Assembly (NCBI GenBank): GCA_021030915.1
Contig: JAGEMR010000045.1
Location: 62,001-126,000 of the forward strand
From: Astrothelium macrocarpum
Lineage: Eukaryota; Ascomycota; Dothideomycetes; Trypetheliales; Trypetheliaceae
Length of the DNA: 64,000 bases
Direction of reading: 5' to 3'
The notes under the pieces are model-generated. The model saw nothing but the letters and a program-made list of their open reading frames with translations. It had not been told where the DNA came from and did no database searches. The translations under genes and the position numbers were made by a program. Shown here piece after piece: positions 9,448 to 21,647 of this stretch (the first letter of the stretch is position 1; every line of letters starts with the position of its first letter).

Positions 9448-11997
9448 ATGCAAAAGTCCCCCCGAGATATCCTGCCTGCCGCCCAATCTTCCGGGAATAC
9501 GCTCTCAAATGCCTGGCCCGGCGACGCTGTGGCTGATGATCGGCACCCATTGAAGAAGAGGCGGGTCAATATTCGCATCGCATGCAACCGCTGCCGTACA
9601 AGAAAAGCCGCGGTGGGATTGACTTGCTTTGTCTTTTGCTCTTGGATTTGATGCTGATTTGTGTGTACCTTTAAAACAGTGTGACGGAGGCCGACCAGCC
9701 TGTGCTCGTTGTAGCGAGAGCAACGATGTCTGCGAGTATATATCAACAAGCGGGGATGAAACACAAGGAATGGTTCTCAAGCGTCAGGTCTATCAACTCC
9801 AAACAGACCTCAAGCAGCACGTAGATATCTTGGAGCATCTTCGATCCGTATCTGAGGGGGAGGCAATCACAATTGTTCGTCGGATGAGATCGACTCCGAA
9901 TTTTCCTGCGGTTTTGTCCTCAATTCAAAACAACATATCTCGAAAAGGGTTGTCTGACCTCCGAATTGCCCGCGCTATACTCCCACCCACTGAATCCAAG
10001 GTTGAGTTTGAATTGAGAGTGCAGTATAGCAAGGTTTATCCGGCGTTAATACCCACAGACCTTGCATCTATCGACTTGGACAAACTCTTTCGGGTTGACT
10101 TTTGTCGCTCGTCTCCACGGCCCAATTCTTCCGTTACGGATCATGAAGGTTTCGCAGGAGTGTCGCTCCATGCAGAGGCAGTCGGTCCCGAGATACCAGT
10201 TGAGGGGCTATCTCCTCTCCACGGTATACTACCCAGGACATTCTTTCCCGTGGTTGAATCATTTGAGGCTCAGCGATATTGCGACTATCGGCTGAATAAT
10301 CTCACAATTGATTTCTGGACGACTGTCCCTGTCAGTAACGAATTGGCAGCTAGCGCGATCTCCTTGTACCTGGAAAATGAACATAGCATTCTAGGTTTTT
10401 TCGATGCAGACCTCGTCTTGACCGATTTGGTGGATCATAGTCTAAGGTATTGCTCCTCTTTCCTTGTTAGCTCGTTACTTTGCTTGGCATTAGTAAGTCC
10501 AACCGCATCTGCTTGCCTTGCATCTCTCATTCCATATTAGCAATGCTACGCTGGGTTTGATTCTGGAGCCTCTGCTCTCAGCCTCATCTGCCTTTACGAG
10601 GCGCAAAGGCTATGGCAAGCAAACCGGTATTCAAATTCTGTCACGGCACTCGCTTCAATGATGACCCTTTGCGCAGCCAGTACGTGGCAGGGATACGAGC
10701 AGCTAGCGCTGGAGCTGTTAGCAGACATTCGTCGCATGGCAGTGCAGATGAAACTCTTTGGACTTGCAGAATCGAAGCAAATGGTCGAAAATTTACGTCA
10801 AAAGTCGTCTGAGAGCATCAGAGCTACAGCTCATGTGGCCTGGGGATCGTACTGCTGGCTGAGGTATGTGATAGACGACTTTCTTTGAACTGCACATTCT
10901 GGGATGTATCGGACTCCGCGATTCCAAATATGATAGCATGAATGTTCAAGTCCTTCTTTGGACTAGTCATTCATGAATAGCAAATTTGCGTGCTGGAGCA
11001 CAATCCTAGTATCAGTCAGACCAACTGTTGACAGCCTCCATGCAAACTATTATCGCGATGAACCTGTTACATTTCCTCCAGTGCTTCCCATACCAGGCCG
11101 GGAAGACGACTTTCAAGTCAATACCTGCATACCACATTGGCCAGCCCATCCCTTGCCTTCGTACATGGGCCGTACCTTCACAGCAGTATGTGGCTACTGG
11201 AGCATTGTACAGGAAGTCCAAGCTTGCTACTTTACTCGAGGCGAGGCTCCCCTCTGTCAAAGAATACCACTTGCATTTGCTGAAGCAAAGTATCAGAAGC
11301 TCTTGTCCTGGGCAGATACACTAGACAGTGATATGATACAGGGTGAGAGCAGCCCGAATCATGTGTCGACTTTCCAGTAAGCATTCATTTCAAATCACGA
11401 ATAAATTGTAACTCACTTCTCGCAAGCGGACTATATCATATCGCGGTTTTGGACATATTCCGTCCTTTTCTTTCTCAATCCGAGCGTATGCGGTCGTTGT
11501 CGTCATCGGACAGCTCACCAAATGCAGTCTTCAACGCTTCCTCGAAACAGTTGAAGCAGCTTGTGCTGCAATACTGGACGCGCTATCACCCGAGATATTA
11601 CAGTCCTGTATTTAGCGCTGCCGTTTTGCATGTCAGTAACATCGTTATTCGTGACACCAATAGCCCTGACTGGCGCTCTTACTTCTTACTTTGCATGGAT
11701 TTCTGGGGAGGAGCTTCTATCCGTCATCGCTGCATGGAAAACATTGCTCGTGCCAACTTATGTATAGGATTAAATGCTGGTAGCATTACCGGGACTGAAG
11801 CGCGAATGATCATGAAAGCGGTCCAGGATCGTGCCAGGCATCATCATCATCATGATGCGGCCGAGGTGGCAATTTCATGCCTCGTCGACTTCGATCGAGC
11901 CGTGTCGAACGATAACAATGATGTTCGAGCGCAAAAAATAGCGGACCAATTTGATGAGCTAGCTGCGTTTGACGAACTAACAACCGGTGAATTATGA
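9448..11997 (+). CDS. Zn2Cys6 transcription factor with fungal-specific middle homology region (first of tandem pair)
   Basis: Five exons are proposed: 9448-9612, 9680-10492, 10541-10863, 11035-11376 and 11427-11997. They give 737 residues. The binuclear zinc cluster (about residues 46-75) follows C-X2-C-X6-C-X6-C-X2-C-X6-C, and the first intron splits it exactly before the third Cys. A basic patch (KKRR) precedes the cluster. The residue just before the third Cys is Ala rather than the usual Lys. A short coiled region follows (ending near residue 110), then a long middle homology region. That region shows the typical blocks ending in LLC-ALQCYAGF, an EAQRLW block, and WGSYCW followed by a Pro-rich stretch. 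A run of five His sits near the C-terminus. Such proteins bind CGG-type sites and regulate neighbouring or dispersed metabolic genes. The target is not visible here. The promoter is only about 160 bases long before the MITE begins. Confidence 0.88.
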
Positions 11998-12480
11998 AAT
12001 ATTGTCTGTTAGCGAGTTATTCAAGAAGATTCAAACAAACAACAGACACCGAATCAATTTGAAAATATTTTCTTAATTTTCATATAGTACTTGGGGCACA
12101 AGTGTCTCAGCAAGATGAGTTCCAATCAACTAAACGAGCCAACAATTAAATCAACTGAGTTACCGATACCGAGACGCCCCGTATGACAAGTTCTAGTTCT
12201 GCTATATTATTGATTTTATCCACGCTTTTGTAAGACTGAATTTTTAATTGTCAGTGTCCCACCAGGTCACATAGGCTGAGACTAGATTTTCAAAATGACT
12301 AGCGCGAGATTGCGATTGGCTCGGAAACGTTTCCGTGATCTCGAGGCCTTTTTAAAGGTGACGCTTACCTTACGCGCATGCATTGTTCCATCGTGCAATC
12401 TTCTCATCTCAAACTTTACACTTCTACTACACTTCTGCGACAATCTCGAAATCGAAAGAGATCCTGAATCGGGCTCCCCA
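11998..12480. other. Spacer between the tandem Zn2Cys6 genes
   Basis: 480 bases, AT-rich in the first half, containing the terminator of the upstream gene and the promoter of the downstream one. An in-frame ATG at 12295 would extend the second gene by 62 residues, but that extension resembles no known domain, so 12481 is preferred. Confidence 0.45.
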
Positions 12481-14826
12481 ATGTCTGATTTGCGCCCTCT
12501 GTTGCCCGCACCATCCTTACCGCCTACCGAGCGGTCACCGTCGATAAAAGCGAAACCGCCTTCAAGGCTAAACCCCGCGAAAGCAGCTTGCAATGCATGT
12601 CGCAAGCAGAAGGCCAAAGTATTTACTTGACCTTGTCCCCCAAACATTTTGAGCATGCAACGAATAGTGAATATTGACTCCACTGTCAGTGCTTTGGCGA
12701 AAGGCCAGCATGTCGCCGCTGTATCCAGCGGAGCATTGAATGCCAGTACACCACGCAACCAGGAGAGACTGTATTGCAAGCCGCCAAGCGAAAGCACACT
12801 AGCTTGCGAAAACATGCAACGGCTCATGAAGAAGTTTTGCGGCTTTTAAAGAACACGTCAGACGAAGAGGCTCAAAACATCTTACAAAGAATAAGATCCG
12901 GAACCGACATCACAACAATTCTCAACCATTTTCAGGCTGGGAATATATTGCTACAAATGAAGGTAGCGCCCGAAACTCGATTTCGATACGAATTCCCATA
13001 CCGATCGGAAATGCCTGAAGATTGCGTTCATGATAACCCTTACTTGGATTCATTGATTTACGAGGCGGCATCACTCTACTCCACAGACCAAGACTCGAAG
13101 TTTTCGGAGCACAACACCTCCAAGCTCGCTGCCGGTTTGAACTCTCACGAATATCGATGTCTCTACCTAAAGCCATTTCATGCAGCACAAATTGTTGAGC
13201 CACGGTTATTCGATGTGAAAATATCATCGTGGACAACTGTTTGCGATGACGATGTGCTCATGCGAGATCTCCTCGGAGTATTCCTGCGTTGCGAATACAA
13301 CTTTACTGCGGCATTTCAGAAAGATTTCTTCTTGGAGGATATGGCTGCACAACGAGAAGACTTTTGCTCCTCGCTACTCGTCAATATGGTTCTTGCCTAT
13401 TCTTGCGTACCGTAGTCCCAAAGTTCCTGAAGCCAGCACTTCTGATTTAGTCTTAGGTCTGCTATCCACAGTTCTTGAATCGCGCCAAGTATTGGGATCC
13501 AAACACGCTTCTATATCGCTTTGTTGCCGAAGCGAAACGTATCTGGGAGCTGGAAGCTAGCGTAGCACGGATCACTACCATACAAGCTGGTATACTTTTC
13601 AATGTCTTCTATAACCTCTGCGGTTTAGATGAAATTGGACAAGGGTACAGGATCCATGCTGTCGCCCTGGCTCACAAGCTTCACCTGTTCGACAGCGCCG
13701 TAGATGGACAGAGCGATAGAATGCGGAACAGCAGGGCATTCACCGCATGGGCTTTATATAACTGGGAAACGTACGTGCAATCATTTTAGAGATTGGTCAG
13801 CCACTGAAAGTTTCAGACTTGTGGGCTTCTCCTTTATGCTCTCTCCGTTGCTCAAGAAGCCTCCAGATTGGCCATTACCGGATCCGTCAGAGGATGCACA
13901 ATGGTATGGCGAAATATGGGTTAAGTACCCATTAAACTATAGCCTTTCACCATCGCACTTTGGTCAACTCTTCAGAGCAAGATCTCAAATTCGGCTTATC
14001 ATGAATGAGTTCTGCCAGGTAGCATATTCGAAAGGCTCGAGGGTAACACTTGGCAAAGCTAACGAACTTCATTCGCGGCTGAGAAGCTGGTATCATGACT
14101 TACCAGGACCGCTCTTGCCAAGGACAATCGTACTTCCTGCACACTTGCAACTTCAGTAAGTACCCTGGTCATCTGGAAAGTCATGGATCCTAGGCAGAGC
14201 ATAATTGCAGTATACCTGCGCCGTTTATTAGCTGAGTGTTATTAACATCGGAGCGTGACAGTATCTATTATCACCACCTCACATTGACCATTTATGAACC
14301 ACTACTCGATACGAACACGAATCAAGAACCGTCTCCGCAGCAAATCGTTACCGATTCTAGAAAACATATTCAGACGCTCATCCGGCTGTACTATCTCCGC
14401 CACGGATTCGACGCCATGAATCTCTTCATCGTCATACCACTCATGCTTGCCGGTAGTGATTGCGTCGACGCAATTAACGAGCGAACAGCTGCAAATGAGC
14501 TCGAAGACCTGCGATCCACGCTCATTCTAGCAGCGATGGGCTTATACAGTCAGCGTCGGAACCATTATCTGGCTCAGGCGCTATACCGGGTCATACGGGG
14601 ACGAATGCGGCCGCAAGAAGTCGCTCTATTGAAAGACTCAATGAATCCAGACGAGGACGGACCGGATGAGAATCGGGAAATGGCACAGGCTGTGCGGAGC
14701 CACTGGCCAGTTAGCGTTGTCAAAAAGATTGATGATCTAGACTCTCACATCTTGACAAATCTTGTGGAACATTATGCTCACTTGAATATGGAAGAACAGC
14801 TTGTGGCGGCGCAGGACACTCCGTGA
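12481..14826 (+). CDS. Zn2Cys6 transcription factor with fungal-specific middle homology region (second of tandem pair)
   Basis: Five exons are proposed: 12481-12618, 12690-13406, 13457-13770, 13811-14155 and 14262-14826. They give 692 residues. The zinc cluster is complete (C-X2-C-X6-C-X6-C-X2-C-X6-C, starting at ACNACRKQKAK) and is interrupted by an intron at the same place as in the upstream gene, just before the third Cys. After a short coiled segment (HEEVLRLL) the protein shows the same middle-homology landmarks as its neighbour: FCSSLLVNMVLAYSC, then an EAKRIWEL block, then WALYNWET. Intron positions in this domain also correspond. It and the gene before it are probably an old tandem duplication, since protein identity is low but gene structure is shared. 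DNA targets are unknown. An alternative start at 12295 is possible. Confidence 0.87.
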
Positions 14827-16230
14827 GCTCGAGGCGTCCACGGCGCAAATCCACGTACAACCTGAACATTTTAGTCGCTGCATCCAAGCAATGGGGGGGC
14901 AGATTTTCCATGCAAGCATCGCCCATGCCTGCAGAGAATTCCGAAGCGGGCTGACGCGCTATGTAACACGCTCTAGTACCACGAGGACGACCTTACGAAG
15001 ACGGCTTTTCGAGGCTTGGCCAACCTTGAGGCTAATATGCGCCAGGCTGTGTGTGGTTCTCGGTCGTCGACCATCAGATTCCCTCAGGATGTAACGTCTT
15101 GTACGGCACGGCAGCTTTCAGTTATTATCGATTTCGAGATCGACTCCTTCTCCTGCTGCGCTACAAGAGAGAGAGAGATGTACTGTGGCGTAGAGTTGAT
15201 TATCATAGTATTCAGGTTCCATTGCCGGGACCAGCAAGTCTCGCTATAAATTCTAACGGTAGCTCTCGCAAAACTATCCCTATTAGTAGATTAACAATAC
15301 CTAGATTAGCCTGCCACGTTCAATGGCCATGGTGCGGTGGATCATGCTAGTACGTCCAGCTGTCATGAGATGCAGTAAAAGGCACTGCGGATATCCGGTT
15401 GATTAGATGAAGTTCACGAAACGGCGAAGATAGTGCGATCGCAAGGGTACTAGACACGACAGCATCACAGGGCTTACAGTGATATAACGCGGGGGAGAGA
15501 AGAGACAATTGAAAGTGAAATCGAATAAAAGAGGTGGATGAGATGGGAACTTATAGCAAGCGGATGCTGACGCTCCCGCATCAGGCTCAGGTCCTGCCCG
15601 AAAGGGCAATCGCCATTTCCTGTTGCGATTTCATTGTGTCCACATTTGTAAGATTAAAAGCAAAATTCAGATTCAAATTTGACGATTTCGCTTACTTTCA
15701 AGCTGTTAAATTTTTTTTACCAATCTTGATGTGATGAGCTAACTACCATAGGATGGAAAGGGATGAAATGAGACATGCGCAACTAAACCTCAATAGGATA
15801 TTTGAGCTGACAATGTGTTTCGTGCTTACTGCCATTGACTCGCATAACATCTTCAATCGCTTTTCAGACCGACGAGCGGACTTCTACCAAACCTCTGGAA
15901 ATGATCCGCGGACATTTCTAGAACAGAATCCAAGTAAACTGGGATCATTAGCTGCCGCGGGAGAGCACGATCCCGCTATTCCAAAAAGGGTGTACCATCC
16001 CACGATCCCATGATCTCACGAGCTCACGACCTCTCCACCGCCTCCGGCACCCATCTCAATCTCTACGTGTTGATGGGTCACTCGCCAATCATTGATAGAC
16101 GTCTTCAACACTTTTCGGCGATTGGTACAGGAATTTGTCTGACATTGAGACGTTGATCAGGTGCAGGAACTTCACATCATGGAATTTTCTCAAAACAAGG
16201 CCAGAATAAAGTTCAAGATCTTAGTTAAAG
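14827..16230. other. Intergenic region, no supported gene
   Basis: 1.4 kb. Open frames at 14801-15094 and 15753-16013 lack recognisable domains. TAGATTA/CTATTAG-type words near 15265-15320 suggest decayed repeat sequence. The last few hundred bases should be the promoter of the gene at 16231. Confidence 0.4.
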
Positions 16231-17637
16231 ATGGAAGTGCTTGCTCACATCGGAGCCCCAAGCGGGAAAAAGGACGACGATCGATATGAAACTCAGGCGC
16301 GAGCATATGCGACTTTCCGATCATTTAATTTAATCCATCTCACTTACCCTTCTCACACGGACCATCCGTCTGTTGAGGAGGAAAATGTGCCAGACGAAAC
16401 TCATGAAGAGCCTCTGAATTCTATCAAAGACGCACAAACCGTGAGGGTTACTCTTCAAGAAGATTTGTTGACGTCTTCCTTGAGCGAAGATTTGGGGGAT
16501 CCTGTTTGGGTAAACGGGGATGAAAGCCGAGGAATCGTAGGTGATGGCCAAGCGCATCCAGACGAGGATTCTCGCAGTCCTTGCCAACTCCGGTCTCATA
16601 ATATTTCACCACAAGATCGCCAGAGTAACAGGAATTCGCATTTTGGTCTCTTCAGAAGCAAACGATACCGGCAAAGCTCTGTCATGGCTGTCCGAGAAGG
16701 GAAAGGTATGGGTGTGGCTCTTGAAGTGGCTCCACATCGAAACAAAGAAACGCGTCAAGCGATATGCAGAGAAGCGATAGATGACTCTTCAGCCCGTTTG
16801 AAGCTGGGGAACCAACGAATGCAGGTTAGCAAAGATTCAAGATACAAAGGCGACGATTCTGGCACTCGTTATCCTCATAAACATCGTCATCATCACTATC
16901 ACCAGAGCAAGCCTGTGTCTTTAAGAAACCCAATCATTCAAATCGAACCGGACATGGCGGAAAGTCAGAAGAAGGCAACTGAAGGCAGTTCAGTAAAAGT
17001 AGAGCCTGCGGAGGAGCGCCAGACCTCGCATGATCAGCCTGTTTCCAGTGCTCACAAGGACGAAGCATCCAACATTCAGTCCGATGCAGACAAGACCACT
17101 TCTTCTCTGCCCCAGAACCAGTCCAGAGACGTTCCAGAAGAGCCCTCCATTGATTTCACTGATCAACCTTACACCATTTTTGTAGAGGACCCCCCAGCAC
17201 AAATGGCGACAACAATACCTCCTCAATTCAATCGCGCAGCCACAGTCCTGAAGATGATAGGTGTCATTCCTGAACTACAGGGCAGATACAACCCTGTTGA
17301 ACGCACACGAGAACTCAGACCGTACGAGCGCGCGAAATGGACAGTCGATACGTCTCGATGGTCGCAGGAGGTGCAACTGGAATTTTGGCAATGGTTGCAG
17401 AGGCACGGGCGTGCAGGACGTTTAGGATGGAACATCACTTTTTGGAGAGAGCATGACAAGGATGCCGACGAGAATACCGTCCGTCATAGTCTGGGTACGG
17501 TGACTGTTTTTGTTTGGCCAGAAGTGGTCAAGCACATCTATTTGGCGTTATATGTGGCTAGCAAAGGCAAGATTGTAGGGACCGGGGCTACTTTGAGCAC
17601 TGGAGCTACAGGGGAGCTCATCGTACGTATGCGTTGA
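16231..17637 (+). CDS. Protein of unknown function with C-terminal globular domain
   Basis: A single exon of 468 residues starting at an ATG. The first 330 residues are polar and probably disordered. They include a His/basic stretch near residues 210-226 and Lys/Glu/Ser-rich segments. The last 130 residues look globular: an Arg/Trp-rich block (RPYERAKWTVDTSRW, then FWQWLQRHGRAGRLGWNITFW) is followed by VTVFVWPEVVKHIYLALYVASKGKI and a Gly/Thr-rich end. I recognise no named domain. The long open frame, sensible codon use and conserved-looking C-terminal block support a real gene. Its neighbour downstream is PEX5 in the same direction, and nothing in the context suggests a function. Confidence 0.7.
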   Translation: MEVLAHIGAPSGKKDDDRYETQARAYATFRSFNLIHLTYPSHTDHPSVEEENVPDETHEEPLNSIKDAQTVRVTLQEDLLTSSLSEDLGDPVWVNGDESRGIVGDGQAHPDEDSRSPCQLRSHNISPQDRQSNRNSHFGLFRSKRYRQSSVMAVREGKGMGVALEVAPHRNKETRQAICREAIDDSSARLKLGNQRMQVSKDSRYKGDDSGTRYPHKHRHHHYHQSKPVSLRNPIIQIEPDMAESQKKATEGSSVKVEPAEERQTSHDQPVSSAHKDEASNIQSDADKTTSSLPQNQSRDVPEEPSIDFTDQPYTIFVEDPPAQMATTIPPQFNRAATVLKMIGVIPELQGRYNPVERTRELRPYERAKWTVDTSRWSQEVQLEFWQWLQRHGRAGRLGWNITFWREHDKDADENTVRHSLGTVTVFVWPEVVKHIYLALYVASKGKIVGTGATLSTGATGELIVRMR

Positions 17638-17933
17638 ATCAGGTCCGCAGTCTCTTAGGCAGAATTATTGAATTAATTTGGTCTGTCTTCAGTCCAATAA
17701 TTATGTGGTGAAGTTACTTTCATGTAGGATCGAAACGCCACAGCGATGATGCAAATGTGGCGGCCGAGGTGGGACGTGACCGTGAGCTGCAACCTCGGCG
17801 TAATCACTCTCGGCTTTCACTCACGTCTGGATCTCGAATCAAAGATACAGCTCTCTTTCATTCAAGTCTCCCCTTCTACTTTTGTTCTTTAGTACCTCTG
17901 ACAAGCTTCAAATAAGATCTCATTCTTGAGAGA

Positions 17934-20003
17934 ATGTCATTTCTCGGCGGTGCAGAATGCTCGACCGCTGCAAACCCTCTCAGTCAATTCACCAAACACG
18001 TGCAAGATGACAAAACACTACAAAGAGATAGACTGGTGGGTCGGGGACCAAATGGACTACAAGAAAGCATGCGAAGCCAAGGAGTGCCTCCGGGAAGTCA
18101 AGATCAGGTATGGCTTCTGGTGAAGACCGGGGAATTGCAAATAATCATAAATCATGATGAGAAAGGACCACGCCTGCTAACTTAGTTCTGTATTTAGATG
18201 ATGAGCAACTTTATGCAACAACAAGGCCAACTATCTCAAGGGCCTACTGCTGCTTCGCCTTTTGCCATGGAGCAGATGCGGAGAGATTTAGAACAAGCAT
18301 CACAACAAAGACCAACCTCGCAATCACATTGGGCATCCGAGTTTACTCCGGGATTAGAAGAGACCACAATAAGACACCAATCATTACGAAATAGCAACTT
18401 TAATCCTGCCGAATTTGCAAAATATCAACACATGCAAAATGGTGGTGCAGTAAGAGAGAGTCAAACAAAGACACCTCCCACGATCAGTGGATTCCAGCGC
18501 CCGATGGGAATGGGCTACAGTATGGGGATGAATGGTATGGGTATGGGAATGAGCATGGGTATGATGCCTCAGTCGTACGGCGGCTTAGGAACTCAACGAT
18601 CGGAGGTAGAGAGCAAAGGCAAGGGTCGCATGGTTGAATTAGATGACAACGACTGGGAGACGCAATTCAAAGAGCTAGAGTTGGACCAAACAAAACTGGA
18701 TGACAAGGACCAAGAAGCACAGGAGGCGATGGAAAGGGAATTGAACGACTTGGATAGGTCAGTCCTCTCAGAGACCAACGAATTTGGAGATTTTGAGAGT
18801 ATATGGCGAGGAATTCAAGCTGAGAATGCGGCTGCCAGGGATCTCGTAAGCGAAGAAACCTTTGCAGAAGGCATGCACCTAGGCGACGATTTCGACCGTT
18901 TCGAAGGCTTCGACAGCCTCAACGCCCACCTCCCCAACCAAAACCCCGAACTCGGCAACTACCTCTTCGAACAAGAAAACCCTTTCAACGACGTCCACGA
19001 CCCCTTCAACGAGGGCATGCAAATCATGCGCGACGGCGGCAACCTCTCTCTCGCCGCGCTCGCCTTCGAAGCCGCCGTACAAAAAGATCCCTCACACATC
19101 GAAGCCTGGACACGGCTCGGCAGCGCACAAGCGCAAAACGAAAAAGAGTCCCCCGCCATCCGCGCGCTCGAGCAAGCCATCAAGCTCGACCCATCGAACC
19201 TCGAAGCACTCATGGGGCTCGCCGTCTCCTACACCAACGAGGGCTACGACAGCACCGCCTACCGCACACTGGAGCGGTGGCTCGCGACCAAATACCCGTC
19301 GCTGCTCGCGGGTCCCTTGGCCGGCAGCGCGGGCTCCGGCTCGGACGAGCTAGGCTTCACGGAGCGGCACCTGCTGCAGCAGCGCGTGACGGAGCTGTTC
19401 ATCCGCGCGGCGCAGCTGAGCCCCGCGGGCGACGCCATGGACCCGGACGTGCAGGTGGGGCTGGGCGTGCTGTTCTACGGGGCTGAGGAGTACGGCAAGG
19501 CCATCGACTGCTTCGGCGCCGCGCTGGCCAGCTCCGAGACGGGAACCACCAACCGCCGCGACCAGCTGCATCTGCTGTGGAATCGGCTCGGCGCCACGCT
19601 GGCGAACTCCGGGAGCAGCGAGCAGGCCATCGATGCGTATGAGCGCGCGTTGGAGCTGCGGCCGAATTTTGTGAGGGCGAGGTATAATTTGGGGGTGAGT
19701 TGTATTAATATTGGGTGCTATGATGAGGCGGCGCAGCATTTGCTGGGCGCGTTGGCGATGCACCGGGTCGTGGAAAGGGAAGGAGCAGAGCGGGTGAGGC
19801 AGGTGATTGGGGATACGGGGGGCAGGGATGGGAAGGGGGTGTTGGATGAGAAGGAGTTGGAGCGGTTAGTGCAGCAGAACCAGAGTACGAATTTGTACGA
19901 GACGTTGAGGCGGGTGTTTACGAGTATGGGACGGAGGGATCTGGGGGATATGGTAGGACCGGGAATGGATGTGGAGGCTTTTAGAGGGGAGTTTGACTTT
20001 TGA
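17934..20003 (+). CDS. pex5: Peroxisomal targeting signal 1 receptor PEX5
   Basis: Two exons (17934-18107 and 18198-20003) give 659 residues. The N-terminus MSFLGGAECSTAANPLSQF is diagnostic. It carries the conserved Cys (residue 9) that is mono-ubiquitinated during receptor recycling (family knowledge). The disordered N-terminal half holds WxxxF-type motifs for PEX14/PEX13 docking (WASEF near 107-111, WETQF near 210) and a Met/Gly-rich tract (about 155-180). The C-terminal half carries TPR repeats that bind the SKL-type signal, for example DPSHIEAWTRLGSAQAQNEK, DPSNLEALMGLAVSYTNEGY, RPNFVRARYNLGVSCINIGCY. PEX5 shuttles cargo between cytosol and the peroxisomal membrane. The intron falls after codon 58. 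Composition changes sharply inside exon 2: C-rich around 18.9 kb, GC-rich around 19.4 kb, G-rich at the 3' end. The gene is convergent with ribulose-phosphate epimerase. Confidence 0.97.
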
Positions 20004-20186
20004 GAGAGGAGGGTGGTAAATCTGTGATGAGTTGCAAAAAGTGCATATATGAAGGTTAGAACGGTGGGTTTGTGCTAGAACCATATCGTATTCACGATTC
20101 ATCTTTCGGCGGGAACACTCTCTTGCTAGTCTTCTGTCACCACTTGGCAAAATGCCTGACGGGGCTCATAATGTACTTTTTGTTAG

Positions 20187-21207
20187 TCACCGCCGTTTTT
20201 CTACCGCCGCTCTTAATACCCCAATTACCTCTCCCGCATCCTTTGCTCCAAATACTGCGCTACCCGCAACAATAACATTCGCACCTGCTTCTGCCGCTGT
20301 ATCAATTGTGCTCCCGGATAGTCCGCCATCGACCTCTATATCGAGAGCGGGATATCGTTTTCGAAGTGCGGTAACCTTAGGCATCATGTCGGCCATGAAT
20401 TTTTGACCGCCAAAGCCAGGTTCGACAGTCATCACTAATACCATCTGAATTGAGAGGCAGATGAGCTTTTGAAAGAGTAGATGGAAGCGGGAGGTCATAC
20501 ATCCGGAACTTCGGCTTTCTCAGGATTGTCAAGTATATCCCATAGAACTTCGACCTCAGTTTTCGGCTTGATAGCAATACCAGCCTGCATTCCCAGCGAG
20601 TGGATATACCTAATCATCTCCTTTGGATTGGTCCTTGAATCCGAGCTCGCCTCTGGGGATTCGGCCGTAGTCGAGGATATGGCGGCTTCGTAGTGAAAAC
20701 AATAGAGATCACAACCAGCCTTCTGGAACTCCCGGACCCATTTCTTGGGCTACAAATCAAACCAATCTCTATTAGCCGGCGGATCTCAGCATTCTGTCAT
20801 CCTAAATACACGGGAACGGAAAAAGCATGAAAAAAGCTCGGGGACATGGCTTTTCCCGTCTCAAGCAAACAGGCACTTTTAATGCTCTTCCCCGCCGTCG
20901 GAAGCAAAAGAGACACGGCGGAGATAATCCCAAAACAGACATTGTATCCATCCATACTTACTTCCGCGATCATCATATGGCAATCAAACGTCCCTTTTCC
21001 CTTCACCTTCTCCGGTCGAGCGACGTACGGCCGTATCTTAGTGACGACGGGTGGACCGAAGGTCAAGTTGGGCACAAAATGGCCGTCCATTATGTCAACG
21101 TGGATCCAGTCGCTGCCGTCACGCATAATTCGTGCGCACTCGTCGCCGAGTTTGGCGAAGTCGGCGCTCAGGATCGAAGGGTTAACGATGGCGGGTGGGG
21201 CGGACAT
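20187..21207 (-). CDS. rpe1: Ribulose-phosphate 3-epimerase
   Basis: Three exons on the minus strand, 21207-20962, 20749-20501 and 20444-20187, give 250 residues, the usual length. It interconverts D-ribulose 5-phosphate and D-xylulose 5-phosphate in the non-oxidative pentose phosphate pathway (cytosol). Landmarks of the TIM-barrel family are visible. PSILSADFAKLG lies at the start, HVDIMDGHFVPNLTFGP holds the metal-binding His and catalytic Asp, and FDCHMMI holds another metal-binding His. In the last exon, VEPGFGGQKF precedes EVDGGLSG, whose Asp is catalytic, and a Gly/Ala-rich phosphate-binding segment. Both introns fall between codons. The stop lies 183 bases from the convergent PEX5 stop. 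Confidence 0.96.
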
Positions 21208-21647
21208 GGTGGACGGGAATGGGATTGAACGTGATGCAGTAGGGAGAAGATTTGGAACGGATTTGACTTTGGTTGGGAGGGGTTTTAGGTATGGAGTCGG
21301 TAGAACTGATACAGATTGATGAAGTACCCAAGTACCAAACGTAAATGTTTTGGTCGAACGGAGGTTTTAGCAACAAAGTCGAAATGACGTCGGCGGGGTC
21401 CGGATGGAAGCTGCAGGACCCACCACGCACATTTGACTTGGAGCATTCAACTTGGAGAAATTTGCTTTGATTGAATGCTGAAGACTCAAAAACTTTATGT
21501 GTCTGTATTAGCCATTTGCAGCGTGAAAGTAAGGCTGACTGACCCTCAGCCCTAAAACGCCATTCGCTATGCTATCGTGATCCTCTAATCCCTGATAAAC
21601 CTTTGGAAGGACCTCGTTTCATGCGTCTCATCTTCAAAGACGGCCAA
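21208..21647. other. Spacer between rpe1 promoter and csn4 3' end
   Basis: 440 bases between two minus-strand genes. It contains the rpe1 upstream region (about 21208-21430) and the csn4 downstream region. No gene or clear motif is seen. Confidence 0.5.
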
